64,000 nucleotides of DNA from Schistocerca nitens (GCF_023898315.1 NC_064621.1:135282521-135346520), one strand, 5' to 3'. Counted from the stretch's first letter, positions 38,677 to 50,645 are shown. Notes: generated by a model not told the origin, from the letters alone. A program made the numbers and translations.

Positions 38677-40644
38677 TACCATATGTTTTTCAGATAAGGT
38701 AATTAGTTAAAGTAAGACACACAGCATTTCGAATTCAGTCCCCCAGCTTTCACTACTTATTTTACCGAAATCACCACTGTTCATCACAAGCCATAGAAAG
38801 CAAGTTTACTAAATATCGTAGGAGACATGTATACCCGCAACTACCTAATTTCGAACTTGCCTCTCTTTATAATTGATTCTAAGGCCTGTAAGTGCGTAGC
38901 TGAATCAAATCCATATGAATATGTGGAGTTAAAGTGAAATGTAATGGAAAAAAAGTTAAAAAAATTTTTTCATATCACCACACGGTCAAGTGTTAAGCCA
39001 CTGAGTGGTCGACTGAGTGAAAAAACAGCAGATCAGCTTCAGCAGTACTCTAGAATGTCCATCAGGAATAACGGAAATGATTTAAAAAGTATGAAGAAAG
39101 CAGTCTTTGCCTCATAATTCCAGAAGCTTTCAACTCACAGAAAATCAATAAATTCACTTTGCCCACCTTGGTGATAATTCCAGAAGGCTGAAGTTTCGGG
39201 ATTGTATCTTGAACAAAGTTATATGGAAGTCATCAAGAAAATTTGTAGGAACTAGCTTACCCAGACCCTCTCCAAGAGTGTCTATATGGGTAACATTGAC
39301 CAAAAATGTGTTTATAGAGTTAACTAGAGTGAAACGGGGATTTAGTAATGCTGTATTAACATTTAATGATGGCTGTGTGGGGAGAGCGAGAGTTCTAGCC
39401 CATCTTAACATCACACCAAGATCTCATAATATAAAGAAGTCGAACTTATGACATGCCGAAGTACAACACGGCGTCGGGTCCACCACCAAAAAAGCAAGCG
39501 CCACCACAAGGAAGAAGCTTTTATAGAAGCAGGATGGCAAAGAAAATTATCCTGCTGTGTGCTTTTGAGCCTTTATTTCAAAATCTGAGTGAGTTTCTAC
39601 CATTATAACCTATAAACGCGATTTCCTCAAAATGATTCCTTTAAAACTTTAGATATCTATATATCAAAAACTGCCTGTGATAATTACGTGAAACTTTGTG
39701 ACCTTTTTCGTTATAATGTACTATACCTACTGAAGCACCATCATGGCAGTGAGGTGAATAGGTAGAATCAAGGGGCTTACATCCACAAATATTCACAATA
39801 AAAATGGCATTATATATGGTTCTTTAGCATCTTGTCTCTTAATTTTGGTTTGATAGACATAAATAACATAGATAAATTACCTGTAAAAATTTTAGATTGT
39901 CAATTTCATTGGTTCTGGAGATATATTTGCATAAACTTCGCTTATTTAACATTGACCACCTAGGGCTTGCAACATCTTTTCGATGAACTACGTTACGAAG
40001 TAAAACGCATATACAGAACTTTAACAGTATTTTAACCTAATAACGTCGGGTTAGTGTTTACCCCGTTTCCCTGGATGCAGAATTGATTAAATTTGGTTCA
40101 CCCTTAGATGCCTTCCCGAATTGATAAGTTCGTAATATGGTAGACCCAAATTTTGTTGCATTACGCCCATCTTGCTCATTGTGTCGTTCATGACGGTTAA
40201 TAGGGGAACTCGGGGCAGAATGGAATAGCGCGGCACCATGGGAAATTGCTCTTTTCTAGACTGGACAGTGCTGCAACCTGTTTTATGGGCATGTAACTAT
40301 TTCTCTGAACGGAAGGGAAGTCAAGGCAGCCATTTGATTTAGTTTGAAGTGCGAGATCTAAGTGAATTGTCGTCCGTCACGTTACCGCTTGCGTTGTTCT
40401 GACGTTTGGTGAATTTCAAGGCCAGATCTGTAAATTGTTAACTGTATACCCTAAAATGACACCTTCCCCTAAAGTGCATGCCATTTGTTATTTTAGTTAC
40501 TTAATGCGTTTAAATACGTCAGTTATTGCACTCCATAAAAGTTGTTAACCTCAAAGGTGCTCTTGGGGCGGAACGGGACGGGTCAGAATGGGATAGTGTC
40601 CCGTTCTGCCCCGTCATATTTTGATGCAAGTAGAAAGCAAACTA
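38677..40644. other. Unassigned, AT-rich, with a short inverted repeat
   Basis: No gene recognised in almost 2 kb. Near 40205-40615, 'ggggcagaatggaatag' on the left faces 'cccgttctgccccgtc' on the right, and a third related phrase is at 40577. This suggests a small unclassified element of about 410 bp. An 80-86 codon frame pair at 39154-39451 has no recognisable domain. Confidence 0.4.
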
Positions 40645-40837
40645 TATTCCTATAGAACCTCCTCATTCCCTACCTTATCAGTCCACCCAATTTTCAAGAT
40701 TCGTTTGTAGCACTACATCCAAATGCTCCGATTCTCTTCTGTTCCGGTTTTCCTACAGTCCATGTTTCACTAACAAACAATGCTATACTCCTGGCGTCCA
40801 TTCTCAGAAACTTCTTCCTCAAATTAAGGCCGATATT

Positions 40838-41615
40838 TCATATTAGTAGACTTCTCTTGGAGAGGAATGCCCTTTTTGCAATTGCTAGACTGCTTTTGAT
40901 GTCCTCCTTACTCCGTCCGTCATTGTTTATTTTACTGCCTAGGAAGCAGAATTCTTTAACTTCATCTACTTCGTGACGAACAATCCTGATGTTACGTTTC
41001 CCGCTGTTCTCAATTCTGCTACTTGTCATTACTTTCGTCTTTCTTCGATTTACTCTCAGTCCATATTCTGTAGCCATTAGACTGTTCAGTCCCTTCAGCA
41101 GATGCTGTAATTCTTCTTCACTTTCACTGAGGATAACAATGTCATCAGTGAATCGCATCATTGATCTCCTTTCACCTTTAATTTTAATTTCACTCCTGAA
41201 ACATTCGTTTATTTCCATCATTGCTTCCTCGATGTACAGATTGATCAGTAGAGGCTTTTTAATAAGAGCGTTTTTCGTCGTCCATTCTTATTATTCCCTC
41301 TTGGCTGTTGTACATATTCTACATGAGCCGTCTATCCCTATAGATTAACCCTACTTTTTTCAGAATATCGAACATCTTGCATCATTTTACATTGTCGAAC
41401 GCTTTTTCCAGGTCCTCAGATCTTACGAACGTGTTTTGATTTGTCTTTAGTCTTGCTTCCATTATTAACCGCAACGTCAGAATTGCCTCTCTCTTGCCTT
41501 TACCTTTCCTAAAGCCAAACTGATCGTCATCTAGCGCATCCTCAATTTTCTTCCAATCTTTGTAAGCAACTTGCGTGCATGAGCTGTTAAGCTGATTGTG
41601 CGATAATTCTTGCAC
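40838..41615 (-). pseudogene. LINE C reverse transcriptase
   Basis: 41615-41382 has 'DDDQFGFRKGKGKREA' and 'DLEKAFDNVK' (palm A). 41221-40838 has 'MRFTDDIVILSESEEEL', so the catalytic motif is FTDD and both Asp residues are kept. It then has 'CFLGSKINNDGRSKEDIK'. The two are separated by a frameshifted stretch, and the palm B block is not readable. Confidence 0.85.
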
Positions 41616-41693
41616 TTGTCAGTTCTTGTCTTCTTCGGAATTATGTGGATGATACTTTTCAGAAAGTCAGATGTTATGTCGCCAGACTCATAC

Positions 41694-42506
41694 AACAGGT
41701 GATCAAAAGTATCTGGACTCCTGGCTGTAAATGACTTACAAGTTCGTGGCGCCCTCCGTCGATAATGTTAGAATTCAATATGGTGTTGGCCCACCCTTAG
41801 CCTTGATGACAGTTTCCACTCTTCAGGCATACGTTCAGTCAGGTGCTGGAAGGTTTCTTGGGGAACGGCAGCCCATTCTACACGGAGTGCTGCACTGAGG
41901 AGAGGTATCGATGTCAGTCGGTGAGGCCTGGCACGAAGTCGGCGCTCCAAAACATCCCAAAGTTGTTCTATAGGATTCAGTTCAGGACCAAGCGAGGTGT
42001 CATTTGGCATTTACCGGCATGGTGTGTGGCTTATGAGCAGCCGCTCGACCATGAAATCCAAGTTTTCTCACCTCCCGCCTAACCCATAGTACTTGCAGTG
42101 GATCCTGATGCAGTGTGGAATGTCTGCCTGTATCACACATTTTTTTCGACCCTCTTCAAATGTCGGCGGTCTCTGTCAGCCAACAGACGAGGTCGGCCTG
42201 TACGCTTTTGTGCTGTACGTGTCCCTTCACGTTTCCACTTCACAATCACATCGGAAACAGTGGACCTAGGGATGTTTAGGAGTGTGGAAATCTCGCTTAC
42301 AGACGTATGACACAAGTCACACCCAATCACTTGACCACATTCGAAATCCGTGAGTTCCACTGTGCTCCCCATTCTGCTCTATCACGATATCTAATGGCTA
42401 CTGAGGTCGCTGATATGGAATACCTGGCAGGAGGTGGCAGCACAATGTACCTAATATGAAAAACGTATATTTTTGGGGGTGTCCTGATACTTTTGATCAC
42501 ATAGTG
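41694..42506 (-). mobile_element. Tc1 deletion derivative (813 bp) inserted in LINE C
   Basis: Inverted termini 'caggtgatcaaaagtatc' (from 41697) and, complemented, 'tatgtgatcaaaagtatc'. TA duplicated at 41692-41693 and 42507-42508. It keeps the N-terminal (42372-42133) and C-terminal (42010-41768) ends of a transposase, with the middle removed. Confidence 0.93.
41768..42372 (-). pseudogene. Tc1 transposase with central deletion
   Basis: N-terminus 'MGSTVELTDFECGQVIG' with helix-turn-helix, 'STLLNIPRSTVSDVIVKW' and a 'GRPRLLADRDRRHL' linker end at about 42133. The next recognisable block is 'LGPELNPIEQLWDVLERR' (about 41990), containing the catalytic Glu, then the C-terminus to 41768. Both catalytic Asp residues are deleted. 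It is a different Tc1 family from the 1422-bp element. Confidence 0.9.
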
Positions 42507-42710
42507 TACATTCTACACACCAACGTGAAAATAGTCTTGTTGCCACTTCCCCCAATGATTTTAGAAATTCTGATGGAATGTTATCTATCCCTTCTGCGTT
42601 ATTTGATCTTAAGTATTCCAACTCTTTTGAATTCGGATTCTAATACTGAATTGCCTATCTCTTCTAAATCGACTATTTATTCTTCTATCACATCAGACAA
42701 ATCTTCCCCT

Positions 42711-43795
42711 TCATACTTTCATTGTATTTTTTGCATTATCCGATCTCTCCTCTGCATTCAAAAGTGGAATTCCCGTGGCACTCTTAATGTTACCACCGTT
42801 GCTTTTAATGTCTCCAAAGGTTGTTTTGACTTTCCTGTATGCTGAGTCTGTCCTTCCGACAGTCATATCTTTTTCGATTTCTTCACATTTTTCCTGCAGC
42901 CATTTCGTCTTACCTTCCCTGCACTTCCTATTTATTTCATTCCTCAGCGACTTGTATTTCTCTATTCCTGTGTTTCCCGTAATATTTTTGTACCTCATCC
43001 TTTCATCGATCAATTGAAGTAATTCTTCTGTTACCCATGGTTTCTCCGCTGTTACCTTCTTTGTATCTATGTTTCCCTTCCAAACTCCTGTGATGGCCCG
43101 TTTTGGAAATGTCCATTCCTCTTCAGCTGTACTGCCTACTGAGCTATTCCTTATTGCTATCTATAGCATTAGAGAACTTCGACCGTATCTCGACATTCCT
43201 TAGTACTTCCGTATCGCACTTCTTTGCGTATTGATTCTTCCTGACTAATGTCTTAAACTTCAGCCTACTTTCCATCAATACTGTATTGTGATCTATGTCT
43301 GCTCCTGGGTACGTCTTAGCGACCAGTATCTGATTTAGGGAATCTCTGTCAGACCATGGTGTAATCTAACTGAAATCTTCCCGTATCACCTGGCTTCTTC
43401 CAAGTATTGTGATTCTTGAACAGAGTATTCGCTATTACTAGCTGAAACTTGTTACAGAACTCATTTAGACTTTTTCCCCTCTCACTCCTTGTCCCAAGCT
43501 CATATTCTCCTGTAACGTTTCTTCTACTCATTCCCCTACAACTGCATTCCAGTCTCCCATCCCTTGACATACTGTATTACCCTTTCAATATCCTCCTACA
43601 CTTTTTCTATCTCTTCATCTTCAGTTTGCGACGTCGCATATATACCCGAACTATCGTGTTCGCTGTTTGTTTGCTGTCAATTCTAATAAGAACAACCCTA
43701 TCACTGAACTGTTCACAGTAACACACTCTCTGCCCTACCTTCCTATTCATAACCCATCCTACTCCCGTTTTACCATTTTCTGCTGGTACAGAAGT
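42711..43795 (-). pseudogene. LINE C endonuclease end and linker, degraded
   Basis: 43570-43349 shows the end of an APE endonuclease ('NKFQLVIANTLFKNHN', 'GRFQLDYTMV'). 43013-42711 shows the linker ('TVGRTDSAYRKVK', 'SATGIPLLNAEER'), which is shared with LINE A and LINE B. Stops lie between. Confidence 0.75.
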
Positions 43796-43809
43796 ATAAT
43801 TGCTCCCAC

Positions 43810-44060
43810 TGCATACTCCGTGTGTGACGACTAAGCCGATCGGGTAGCCCAGTCCAGAATTTGTAAAATCGTCAAGGCATTTCTGGTGTGAACTGCAGTT
43901 GGGTCTTGCATTATCCTACTGGAACGTGCCATTTGGTTCCAAGGTCTAGAAGGAAATGACAACAGGTTTTACAATTCTTGCTCACCAGAGAATTCCATAG
44001 TTACCAAACCGATACTGGTACCATATCCAGTAGCTCTGTACCCCTCGATTAAAGTTGTTG
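43810..44060 (-). pseudogene. Possible Tc1-like scrap
   Basis: The complement of the block coding the second catalytic motif appears at about 43908-43925 ('cttgcattatcctactgg', minus strand 'QxDNAR'). Nothing else can be placed. Low confidence. Confidence 0.35.
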
Positions 44061-44224
44061 GATAGGTATCTTCCCTGTGGCATTTCACCAGACGACACGC
44101 TGACGTCTATCTCATTGCCAGAAACAAATCAGCAACTCATCGCTGTACATCAAGAAACGACACTCATGTCCCATTTGCATCTGTCCCTGCACCACGTAAA
44201 TCACTGTTGTCCACGATGCGGTGT

Positions 44225-45435
44225 CAGCGGCAGACGTCGCTTGGAAACTTGGCATCTGCAGAATAGCCTACACCGATGGCTAGATGGTCGACGATGGTCA
44301 CGTTGGCTTCGCTTACGTTCGAGCTGGACATACTGAACAGCGCTCCTTGCCGGACAGCCGTCTCTCACGCTCTAGAGCATATCCGCTCCTGCGCAGGTGA
44401 GTGCTTCCTCATCTGTAGTGACACCTTGAGCAGCCTAAAAGCTCTCGCCCAGTGCTTCCGTCGGCATCCTTTGGTACTATCCAGGAGTCTCTTTATGCCC
44501 TCGGAAACGGTGGAGGTTCAGTGTCCTTCATTTTGACCCAGGACATGTTAGGATCCCGGGAAATGAACTTGCTGACAGACTGGCCAAACAAGCTCCTGGT
44601 AACTCTGGAGATCGGCTGCCGGAGTACGATCTCCGATCGGTATTACTCGGCAAAGGGATTTGGGATCTGGGATACTGAATGGCGCACCCTCAGTGCACCA
44701 AATAAACTACGTATTAAAATTATCTCTAAGATATTTTAGGTAAGTGACAACGGCCACGAAAGCCTGTAGACTTACATAAGCTACGTGTTGTCAAGGAGAC
44801 AATGAATGTGTGGAGGTTAGCCATGCGAGCCACTTGCACGGATTCTGTTGTCCTTTGCCGGTCCCGCATCGGACATACCTGGGTGACTTATGGTCACCTC
44901 TTCCATTACGAGAACCCGCCTCAGTGTCGCTGTAGTTCCCCCTTGACCGTCGACCGCAGAATTTTAGTCGCTCTGCGGAGGACGTTTAACCTTCCCAGCA
45001 CACTGCCTCCGGTGTCTCGACGGTTGATTTAGTTTTACGTTTTATTAGTGACGGAATTTTTCATCACACAATCTAAGGTTGGGCGTTTGGACTTCTCTCC
45101 CAGGCCCCCACCCTCCCGTCATTTTAACTCTTCACCACTTTTTCTGTGCTGTTTGTTCACCTTGATGTTCGTCTTTTCCTTGTGTGTGTTTATCTCGCCT
45201 CGTCTTTGAGGATGGAGATTTTAGTGTGTTGGAGAGTGGCTGGCTCATCCTTTTTTATTCTGGTGATCAGCCAGCCCAGTCATCTGCTGTATTAATACCT
45301 GCTCCTACTTTTTCTTTTAGTGTTTCCTCTTTTTGTTCGCTTCCTTCGTTTTCTCTTTCAGTGTGGTTCCCCGTTAGTTTTATGCCCGTTTACGTTCCCC
45401 GACTCCTTTTGGGAACTGTTTTACCTTGAGATTTG
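44225..45435 (+). pseudogene. LINE fragment with RNase H domain and 3' region
   Basis: A LINE C-terminal half on the plus strand. 'AYTDGSxVDDGHVGFAYV'-like sequence at about 44265-44320 is the RNase H entry motif with the first Asp. The later motif 'GHVRIPGNELADRLAKQA' is at about 44543-44600. After frame changes 'RSRIGHTWVTYGHL' at 44862-44905 marks the post-RNase H Cys/His region. 45030-45435 is a T-rich untranslated tail. An RNase H-bearing LINE is unlike LINE A, B and G, so this is a fourth lineage. Confidence 0.75.
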
Positions 45436-45450
45436 TTTGCATGAAGAAAT

Positions 45451-45652
45451 TTTGGAAATTTGTGGTAAGCTCCTATTGGACCAAACTGCTGAGGGCATCG
45501 GTCCCTAGCCTGACAAGTTACCTAATCTAAGTTAAACTAACTTACGCTAAGGACAACACAAACGCCCATGCCCGAGGGAGGAGTCCAACCTCCGACGAGG
45601 GCAACCGCGCGAACCGTGATAAAGTGCCCTAGACCGCCGGGCTTTCCGGCTT
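45451..45652 (-). repeat. SINE-E, minus strand
   Basis: tRNA-derived SINE related to SINE-A in its middle ('ctaaggacaacac', 'cccatgcccgagggagga') but with its own tail ('ggaccaaactgctgaggg'). The B-box complement is 'gagtccaacctcc'. Confidence 0.85.
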
Positions 45653-45902
45653 TACATGAGTAAAAGTGGACTGGTGACCATGCAGTTTGGTCCCTTTAAC
45701 CCCAAATAACCAACCAGCCAATCGGCATCTCAACCGAGCTCCCAGTAATCCGTCCCCGACGGTGCGTGGCCCTTGGTTGCGTCCGTCAGAGCCATTCGAA
45801 CAGGCTTACGATCTTCTCATGGTGTAATCTATCTGGAATGAACTGTGGCTGTTTTTCTGTCCACACTGTTATCCTGAGTGCTTCTCGCAGTATTCTTTCT
45901 GC

Positions 45903-46125
45903 AGTCGCTACACGGCCGGCCGCGGTGGTCTCGCGGTTAAGGCGCTCAGTCCGGAACCGCGCGACTGCTACGGTCGCAGGTTCGAATCCTGCCTCGGGCA
46001 TAGATGTGTGTGATATCCTTAGGTTAGTTAGGTTTAAGTAGTTCTAAGTTCTAGGGGACTGATGACCACAGATGTTAAGTCCCATAGTGCTCAGAGCCAT
46101 TTGAACCATTTTGAAGTCGCTACAC
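45903..46125 (+). repeat. SINE-A, plus strand, 11-bp target duplication
   Basis: Body 45914-46114, target duplication 'agtcgctacac' at 45903-45913 and 46115-46125. A box 'tctcgcggttaaggcgc', B box 'ggttcgaatcctg'. Reference full-length copy for the family in this window. Confidence 0.97.
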
Positions 46126-46270
46126 AACAACCATCTGCCTGCGGCGATCTGTCGATATGATGCTTCCGTGTCCCTCATGCCAATGATTCGACCTTTCTCA
46201 AAGTCTAAAACATGACGAGACGGTGCATGTGCATGCCCTCCGTGCATACTGTGGAGCGCTTCCCACCTCA
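46126..46270 (-). pseudogene. Tc1-like transposase N-terminal scrap
   Basis: The minus strand reads 'HVLDFEKGRIIGMRDTEA' followed by 'SYRQIAAGR', the first helix-turn-helix of a Tc1-like transposase. It is embedded in a 318-codon frame (47000-46044) that also runs through unrelated DNA and the SINE, so the long frame is a chance chimera. Confidence 0.65.
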
Positions 46271-46974
46271 AATGTACCAGTAGCGTCCGACGGAGCCAGC
46301 ACTTAGCGACACATCTGTCCATTTGTAGAAATGGCGTCTTTTGGGCTGAAAGTGCAGAAAACAAACCAGCGTAAAGATGCAGAGGAAATGTGTGTGTATC
46401 ACTTTGGTGGCGATCGGTTTGTGTGTTTGTAATGTAACATTTTCCATTTCCGTCACTGTACATTGAGCACACTGAGGAAAACTGCCGTAAATGTTTATGA
46501 CGCTGAATCCGACTCGAATCTTTTGTACACGCTAGGGCGGGATCAGGGAGCTGCACATCGCCACAAAGGCCGCTGCCCGGCAGCAGAAGTTCCTGTTCCC
46601 CCTCCGCTACTTTGCCGAGAATTTCTTGCTTGCAGCTGCGACATCGGCGCCGGGAAGAACTTCGGCCATTACCAAAACACTGTGGTCGCGAAAAAGAAAA
46701 GTCCATCGAGTCGTATTGTGTCTGGCCGGAAACTTGCCGGCGCGCCAGCCAGTGATAAAGTTGGCCGAACTCGGAATCCCGACCACGCCGCGGGTCAGTG
46801 GGAGGAGCCACCGCCTCCTGCTGGTGGTGGTGGTGTCCTATCTGTTCTGTCTCGGGCAGGCGGGCAGCCCGCTCGAGGCGCGCCGTGTGTTCCCTATACG
46901 TAGCAGGTAGGCGCTCTCTTACAGTGGAACGCAGTTGCCGACAGATGTAAATATCGCCGGCCCATCTGCTTAAT
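46271..46974. other. Unassigned, GC-rich in its second half
   Basis: 46540-46910 is GC-rich with overlapping frames on both strands of about 94-146 codons, Gly/Pro/Arg-rich and without domains. No promoter element stands out. Confidence 0.35.
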
Positions 46975-47052
46975 AAGTCATAGCTGCAAAATACTGACAA
47001 GAATTATCTACAGAAGAATGTATGGACTGTTAGAGAATGACCTTGGGGAAGC
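46975..47052 (+). repeat. LINE B/A-type RT scrap
   Basis: A short plus-strand stretch reads 'SCKILTRIIYRRMYGLLEND', the same RT block as 'SCKILTGILYRRMEKLIE' in LINE A. It runs straight into LINE G. Confidence 0.65.
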
Positions 47053-47958
47053 CTTGTACCGCGTCTCTAGAGGTTCCAAATGATTGGAAAAGACCACAGG
47101 TAGTTCCAGTTTTCAAGAAGGGTCGTAGAGCAGATGCTCAAAACTATAGGCCTGTATCTCTGACATCGATTTGTTGTAGAATTTTAGAACATGTTTTTTG
47201 CTCGCTTATCATGTCCTTTCTGGAAACCCAGAATCTACTCTGTAGAAATCAACATGGATTCCGCAAACAGCGATCGTGTGAGACCCAACTCGCTTTATTT
47301 GTTCATGAGACCCAGTAAATATTAGATACAGGCTCCCAGGTAGATGCCATTTTCCTTGACTTCCGGAAGGCGTTCGATACAGTTCCGCACTGTCACCTGA
47401 TAAAGTAAGAGGCTACGGAATATCAGACCAGCTGTGTAGCTGGACTGAAAAGTTTTTAGCAAACAGAACACAGCATGGAGAGACTTCTACAGACCTTAAA
47501 GTAACCTCTGGCGTGCCACAGGGGAGTGTTATGGGACCAATGCTTTTCACAATATATATATAAATCACCTAGCAGATAGCGTCGGAAGTTCCACGAGGCT
47601 TTTCGCGGATGAAGTTGTAGTATACAGAGAAGTTGCAGCATTAGAAAATTGTAGCGAAATGCAGGAAGATCTGCAGCGGATAGGCACTTGGTGCAGGGAG
47701 TGGCAACTGACCCTTAACATAGACAAATGTAATGTATTGCGAATACATAGAAAGAAGGATCCTTTATTGTATGATTATATGATAGCGGAACAAACACTGG
47801 TAGCAGTTACTTCTGTAAAATATCTGGGAGTATGCGTGCGGAACGATTTGAAGTGGAATGATCATATAAAATTAATTGTTGGTAAGGCGGGTGCCAGGTT
47901 GAGATTCATTGGGAGAGTCTTTAGGAAATGTAGCCCATCAACAAAGGAGGTGGCTTAG
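47053..47958 (+). pseudogene. LINE G reverse transcriptase, frameshifted
   Basis: 47070-47318 reads 'WKRPQVVPVFKKG', 'YRPVSLTSICCRILEH' and 'QHGFRKQRSCETQL'. After a stop it reads 'DAIFLDFRKAFDTVPH' (palm A, about 47347-47395). Palm B 'SGVPQGSV'-like is at about 47505. The catalytic block reads 'RLFADEVVVY' (FADE where FADD is expected) at about 47600. 47659-47958 covers 'WQLTLNIDKCNVLRI' and 'SVKYLGVCVRNDLKWN'. Inactive. Confidence 0.85.
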
Positions 47959-48430
47959 AAAACACTCGTTCGACCTATACTTGAGTATTGCTCATCAGTG
48001 TGGGATCCGTACCAGGTCGGGTTGACAGAGGAGAAAGAGAAGATCCAAAGAAGAGCGGCGCGTTTCGTCACAGGGTTATTTGGTAAGCGTGACAGCGTTA
48101 CGGAAATGTTTAGCAAATTCAAGTGACAGACTCTGCAAGAAAGGCGCTCTGCATCGCGGTGTAACTTGCTGTCCAGGTTTCGAGAGGGTGCGTTTCTGTA
48201 TGAGGTATGGAATATATTGCTTCCCCCTACTTATACCTCCCGAGAAGATCACGAATGTAAAATTAGAGAGATTCGAGTGCGCACGGAGGCTTTCAGGCAG
48301 TCGTTCTTCCCGCGAAACGTACGCGACTGGAACAGGAAAGGGAGGTAATGACAGTGGCACGTTAAGTGCCCTCCGCCACACACCGTTCTGTGGCTTGCGG
48401 AATGTAAATGTAGATGTAAATGTAGAAGCT
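47053..48430 (+). mobile_element. LINE G: CR1/Jockey-like LINE, 5'-truncated
   Basis: Plus-strand LINE whose 3' end is a 'gtaaatgtagatgtaaatgtag' -type short repeat at 48402-48428. Related to the pieces at 5591-5911 and 21410-22335. It begins inside the RT domain. Confidence 0.85.
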
Positions 48431-48818
48431 CGGTTTGGGTGCCACAGAAACAATGAAACACGCGACAACATACTGACTTGACGACACATCGAACAAGGTA
48501 AGCTGAAGGAAGTCAAACCTAACTTCTATTGTACTTGAACCGTCAAGTATGTGGAATAGCAATCTTAATTTTCAATATAAAAATTATTATTTGTCTAGCT
48601 CGCAAATTTATTCAATGATATGATCGGTTTCGGTTGTGCTGCAATCAACTTCAGATCTAAAACCGAATTTAAAAGACTTGAAAAGAAAGCCCGCTCTAAT
48701 GTTTCCTGAAATGATGTGTTTAAAAACAAGAAATGAAGTAGATTAGAGAGACATTTCACGCACCTTTGGATAGTCTCTAAATCGTTTATAAGACACACGT
48801 CATTTGCTTTATAATCTA
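48431..48818. other. Unassigned
   Basis: AT-rich with nothing recognised. Ends in the TA (48817-48818) flanking the next element. Confidence 0.45.
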
Positions 48819-48999
48819 CACTACAGGCCATTAAAATTGCGACACCAAGAAGAAATGTAGATGATAAACTGGTATTCATTGGACAAATATATTATACTAG
48901 AACTGACATGTGATTACATTTTCACGCAGTTTGGGTGCATAGATCCCGAGAAATCAGTACCCAGAACCGCAATGGCGATGGGCTACAATCCGACCTTTA

Positions 49000-50079
49000 T
49001 CAAAGTCGGAAACGTGATGGTACACATTTCTTACACGAGGCATACCAACAACGTTTCACCTCTGGACGTAATAACGGCCTTGATACGCCTGGGCATTCAG
49101 TTAAACAGAGCTTGGATGGCGTGTACAGGTACAGCTTCCCATGCAGCTTCAACACGATACCACAGTTCATCAAGAGTAGTGACTGGCGTATTGTGACGAG
49201 CCAGTTGCTGGGCCACCATTGACCAGACGTTTTCAGTTGGTGAGAGATCTGGAGAATGTGCTGGTCAGAGAAGCAGTCGAACATTTTCTTTATCCAGAAA
49301 GGCTCGTACAGGACCTGCAACATGCGGTCGTGCATTATCTTGCTGAAATGTAGGAGGAGGAGATGGAGGAGATTAGTGTTTAACGTCCCGTCGACAACGA
49401 GGTCATTACAGACGGAGCCCAAGCTCGGGTTAGGGAAGGACGGGGAAGGAAATCGACCGTGCCCTTTAAAAGGAAACATCCCGGCATTTGCATGATAGGA
49501 TTTAGGGAAATGATTGAAAACCTAAATCAGGATGGCCGGAGACGGGATTGAACCGTCGTCCTCCCGAGCTGAAATGTAGGGTTTCGCAGGGAACGAATGA
49601 AGGGTAGAGCCACGGGTCGTAACACATCCGAAATGCAACATCCACTGAGTACGCCATCGCAGGCGGTCCTGTCTGTGATACAGCGTTAAGGGTAACCATA
49701 GCCATGGTCTCCGAGCTGATAATCCATGCTGCTGCAAACGTCATCGAACTGTTGGTGCAGATGGTTGTTGTCTTGCAAACGTCCCCATCTGTTGACTCAG
49801 AGATCGAGACGTGGTTGTACGATCCGTTCCAGCCATGCGGATAAGATGCCTATCATCTAGACTGCTAGTGATGCGAGGCCGTAGAGATCCAGTACGGCGT
49901 TCCGTATTACCCTCCTGAACCCGCCGATTCCATATACTGCTAACAGTCATTGGACCTCGACCAACGCAAGCAGCAATGTCGCGATTCGATAATCCGCAAT
50001 TGCGATAGGCTACAATCCGACCTTTATCAAAGTCGGAAACGTGATGGTACGCATTTCTCCTCCTTACACGAGGCATCAC
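49000..50079 (-). pseudogene. Tc1-like transposase, central deletion and SINE insertion
   Basis: N-terminus from 50079 ('MPRVRRRNAYHHVSDF', helix-turn-helix with 'GLSNRDIAACVGRG') through 'LDDRHLIRMAGTDRTTTS' to about 49740. It then jumps, missing the first catalytic Asp, to a stretch ending in 'FPAKPYIS'. Beyond the SINE the second Asp is in 'QDNARPHVAGPV' (about 49330) and the Glu in 'SPDLSPTENVWS' (about 49230), 34 residues between with one stop in that interval. The C-terminus is near 49050. Confidence 0.85.
49342..49580 (-). repeat. SINE-C inserted in Tc1-like transposase, 13-bp target duplication
   Basis: Body 49355-49567, target duplication 'gctgaaatgtagg' at 49342-49354 and 49568-49580. 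B-box complement 'gggattgaaccgtcg'. Confidence 0.95.
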
Positions 50080-50230
50080 AACAACGTTTCACCAGGCAAC
50101 GCCGGTCAACTGCTGTTTGTGTATGAGCGATCGGTTGGAAAGTTTCGTCATGTCAGCACGTTGTAGGTGTCGCCACCGGCACCAACCTTGTGTGAATGCT
50201 CTGGTGTAGAAATTTTAATGGCCAGTAGTG

Positions 50231-50645
50231 TAGATATGACAGTTACTGGCATTAACTTTAACAATGCTCATACTAGAAGGGAATTAATTTAGCTTAGAAG
50301 GACTGATTGGTTTAATGGGATTTGATTGTAGAACGTAGCAGTTCTGACAAAAATGGTCACGTAACTCGTCACTTTACTTGAATCTCATTTCGGTCATATT
50401 GCGTTGCTGGAAGCGGCACAATGTGTTGCTTTATTTTATTGTGTTTAGGAGATAATGGTAAAGAAGAGGAATAATACTGAAAGTGTCTGAAAAGGAAGGA
50501 AATGCATTGAATGTTAATTAAGATTCTTCTCTCACATTTCATTTCCTTATGGTAGGAGATTATTAAGGTACGTACTGGTCTATAAGTAGTGATTCCACCT
50601 ACGTGAAAGAAAAGACATTTGTAAAAGTGTGGTTAATAGTTGTGG
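50231..50645. other. Unassigned
   Basis: AT-rich with no frames of note. Confidence 0.45.

Larger units (their letters stand above)
40645..43795 (-). mobile_element. LINE C: relative of LINE B, split by a Tc1 deletion derivative
   Basis: Reading leftwards: endonuclease remnants (43795-43340), linker, RT, then truncation near 40645 before the C-terminal end, so the 3' part is missing. The Tc1 derivative at 41694-42506 interrupts it. Comparison with LINE B at about 16555-16580 shows the uninterrupted sequence at that site. Confidence 0.85.
48819..50230 (-). mobile_element. Tc1-like element with 34-residue D-E spacing, split by SINE-C
   Basis: Inverted termini 'cactacaggccattaaaatt' and, complemented, 'cactactggccattaaaatt', with TA at 48817-48818 and 50231-50232. 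A related terminus, 'ggccattaaaatagcaacacc', stands alone near 57233. The transposase is on the minus strand with a central deletion and a SINE-C insertion. Confidence 0.9.

Noticed and set aside
46044-47000. 318-codon minus-strand frame
   Set aside because: It crosses a SINE-A tail, a Tc1 N-terminal scrap and unrelated GC-rich DNA; only about 40 residues are recognisable, so it is a chance chimera.
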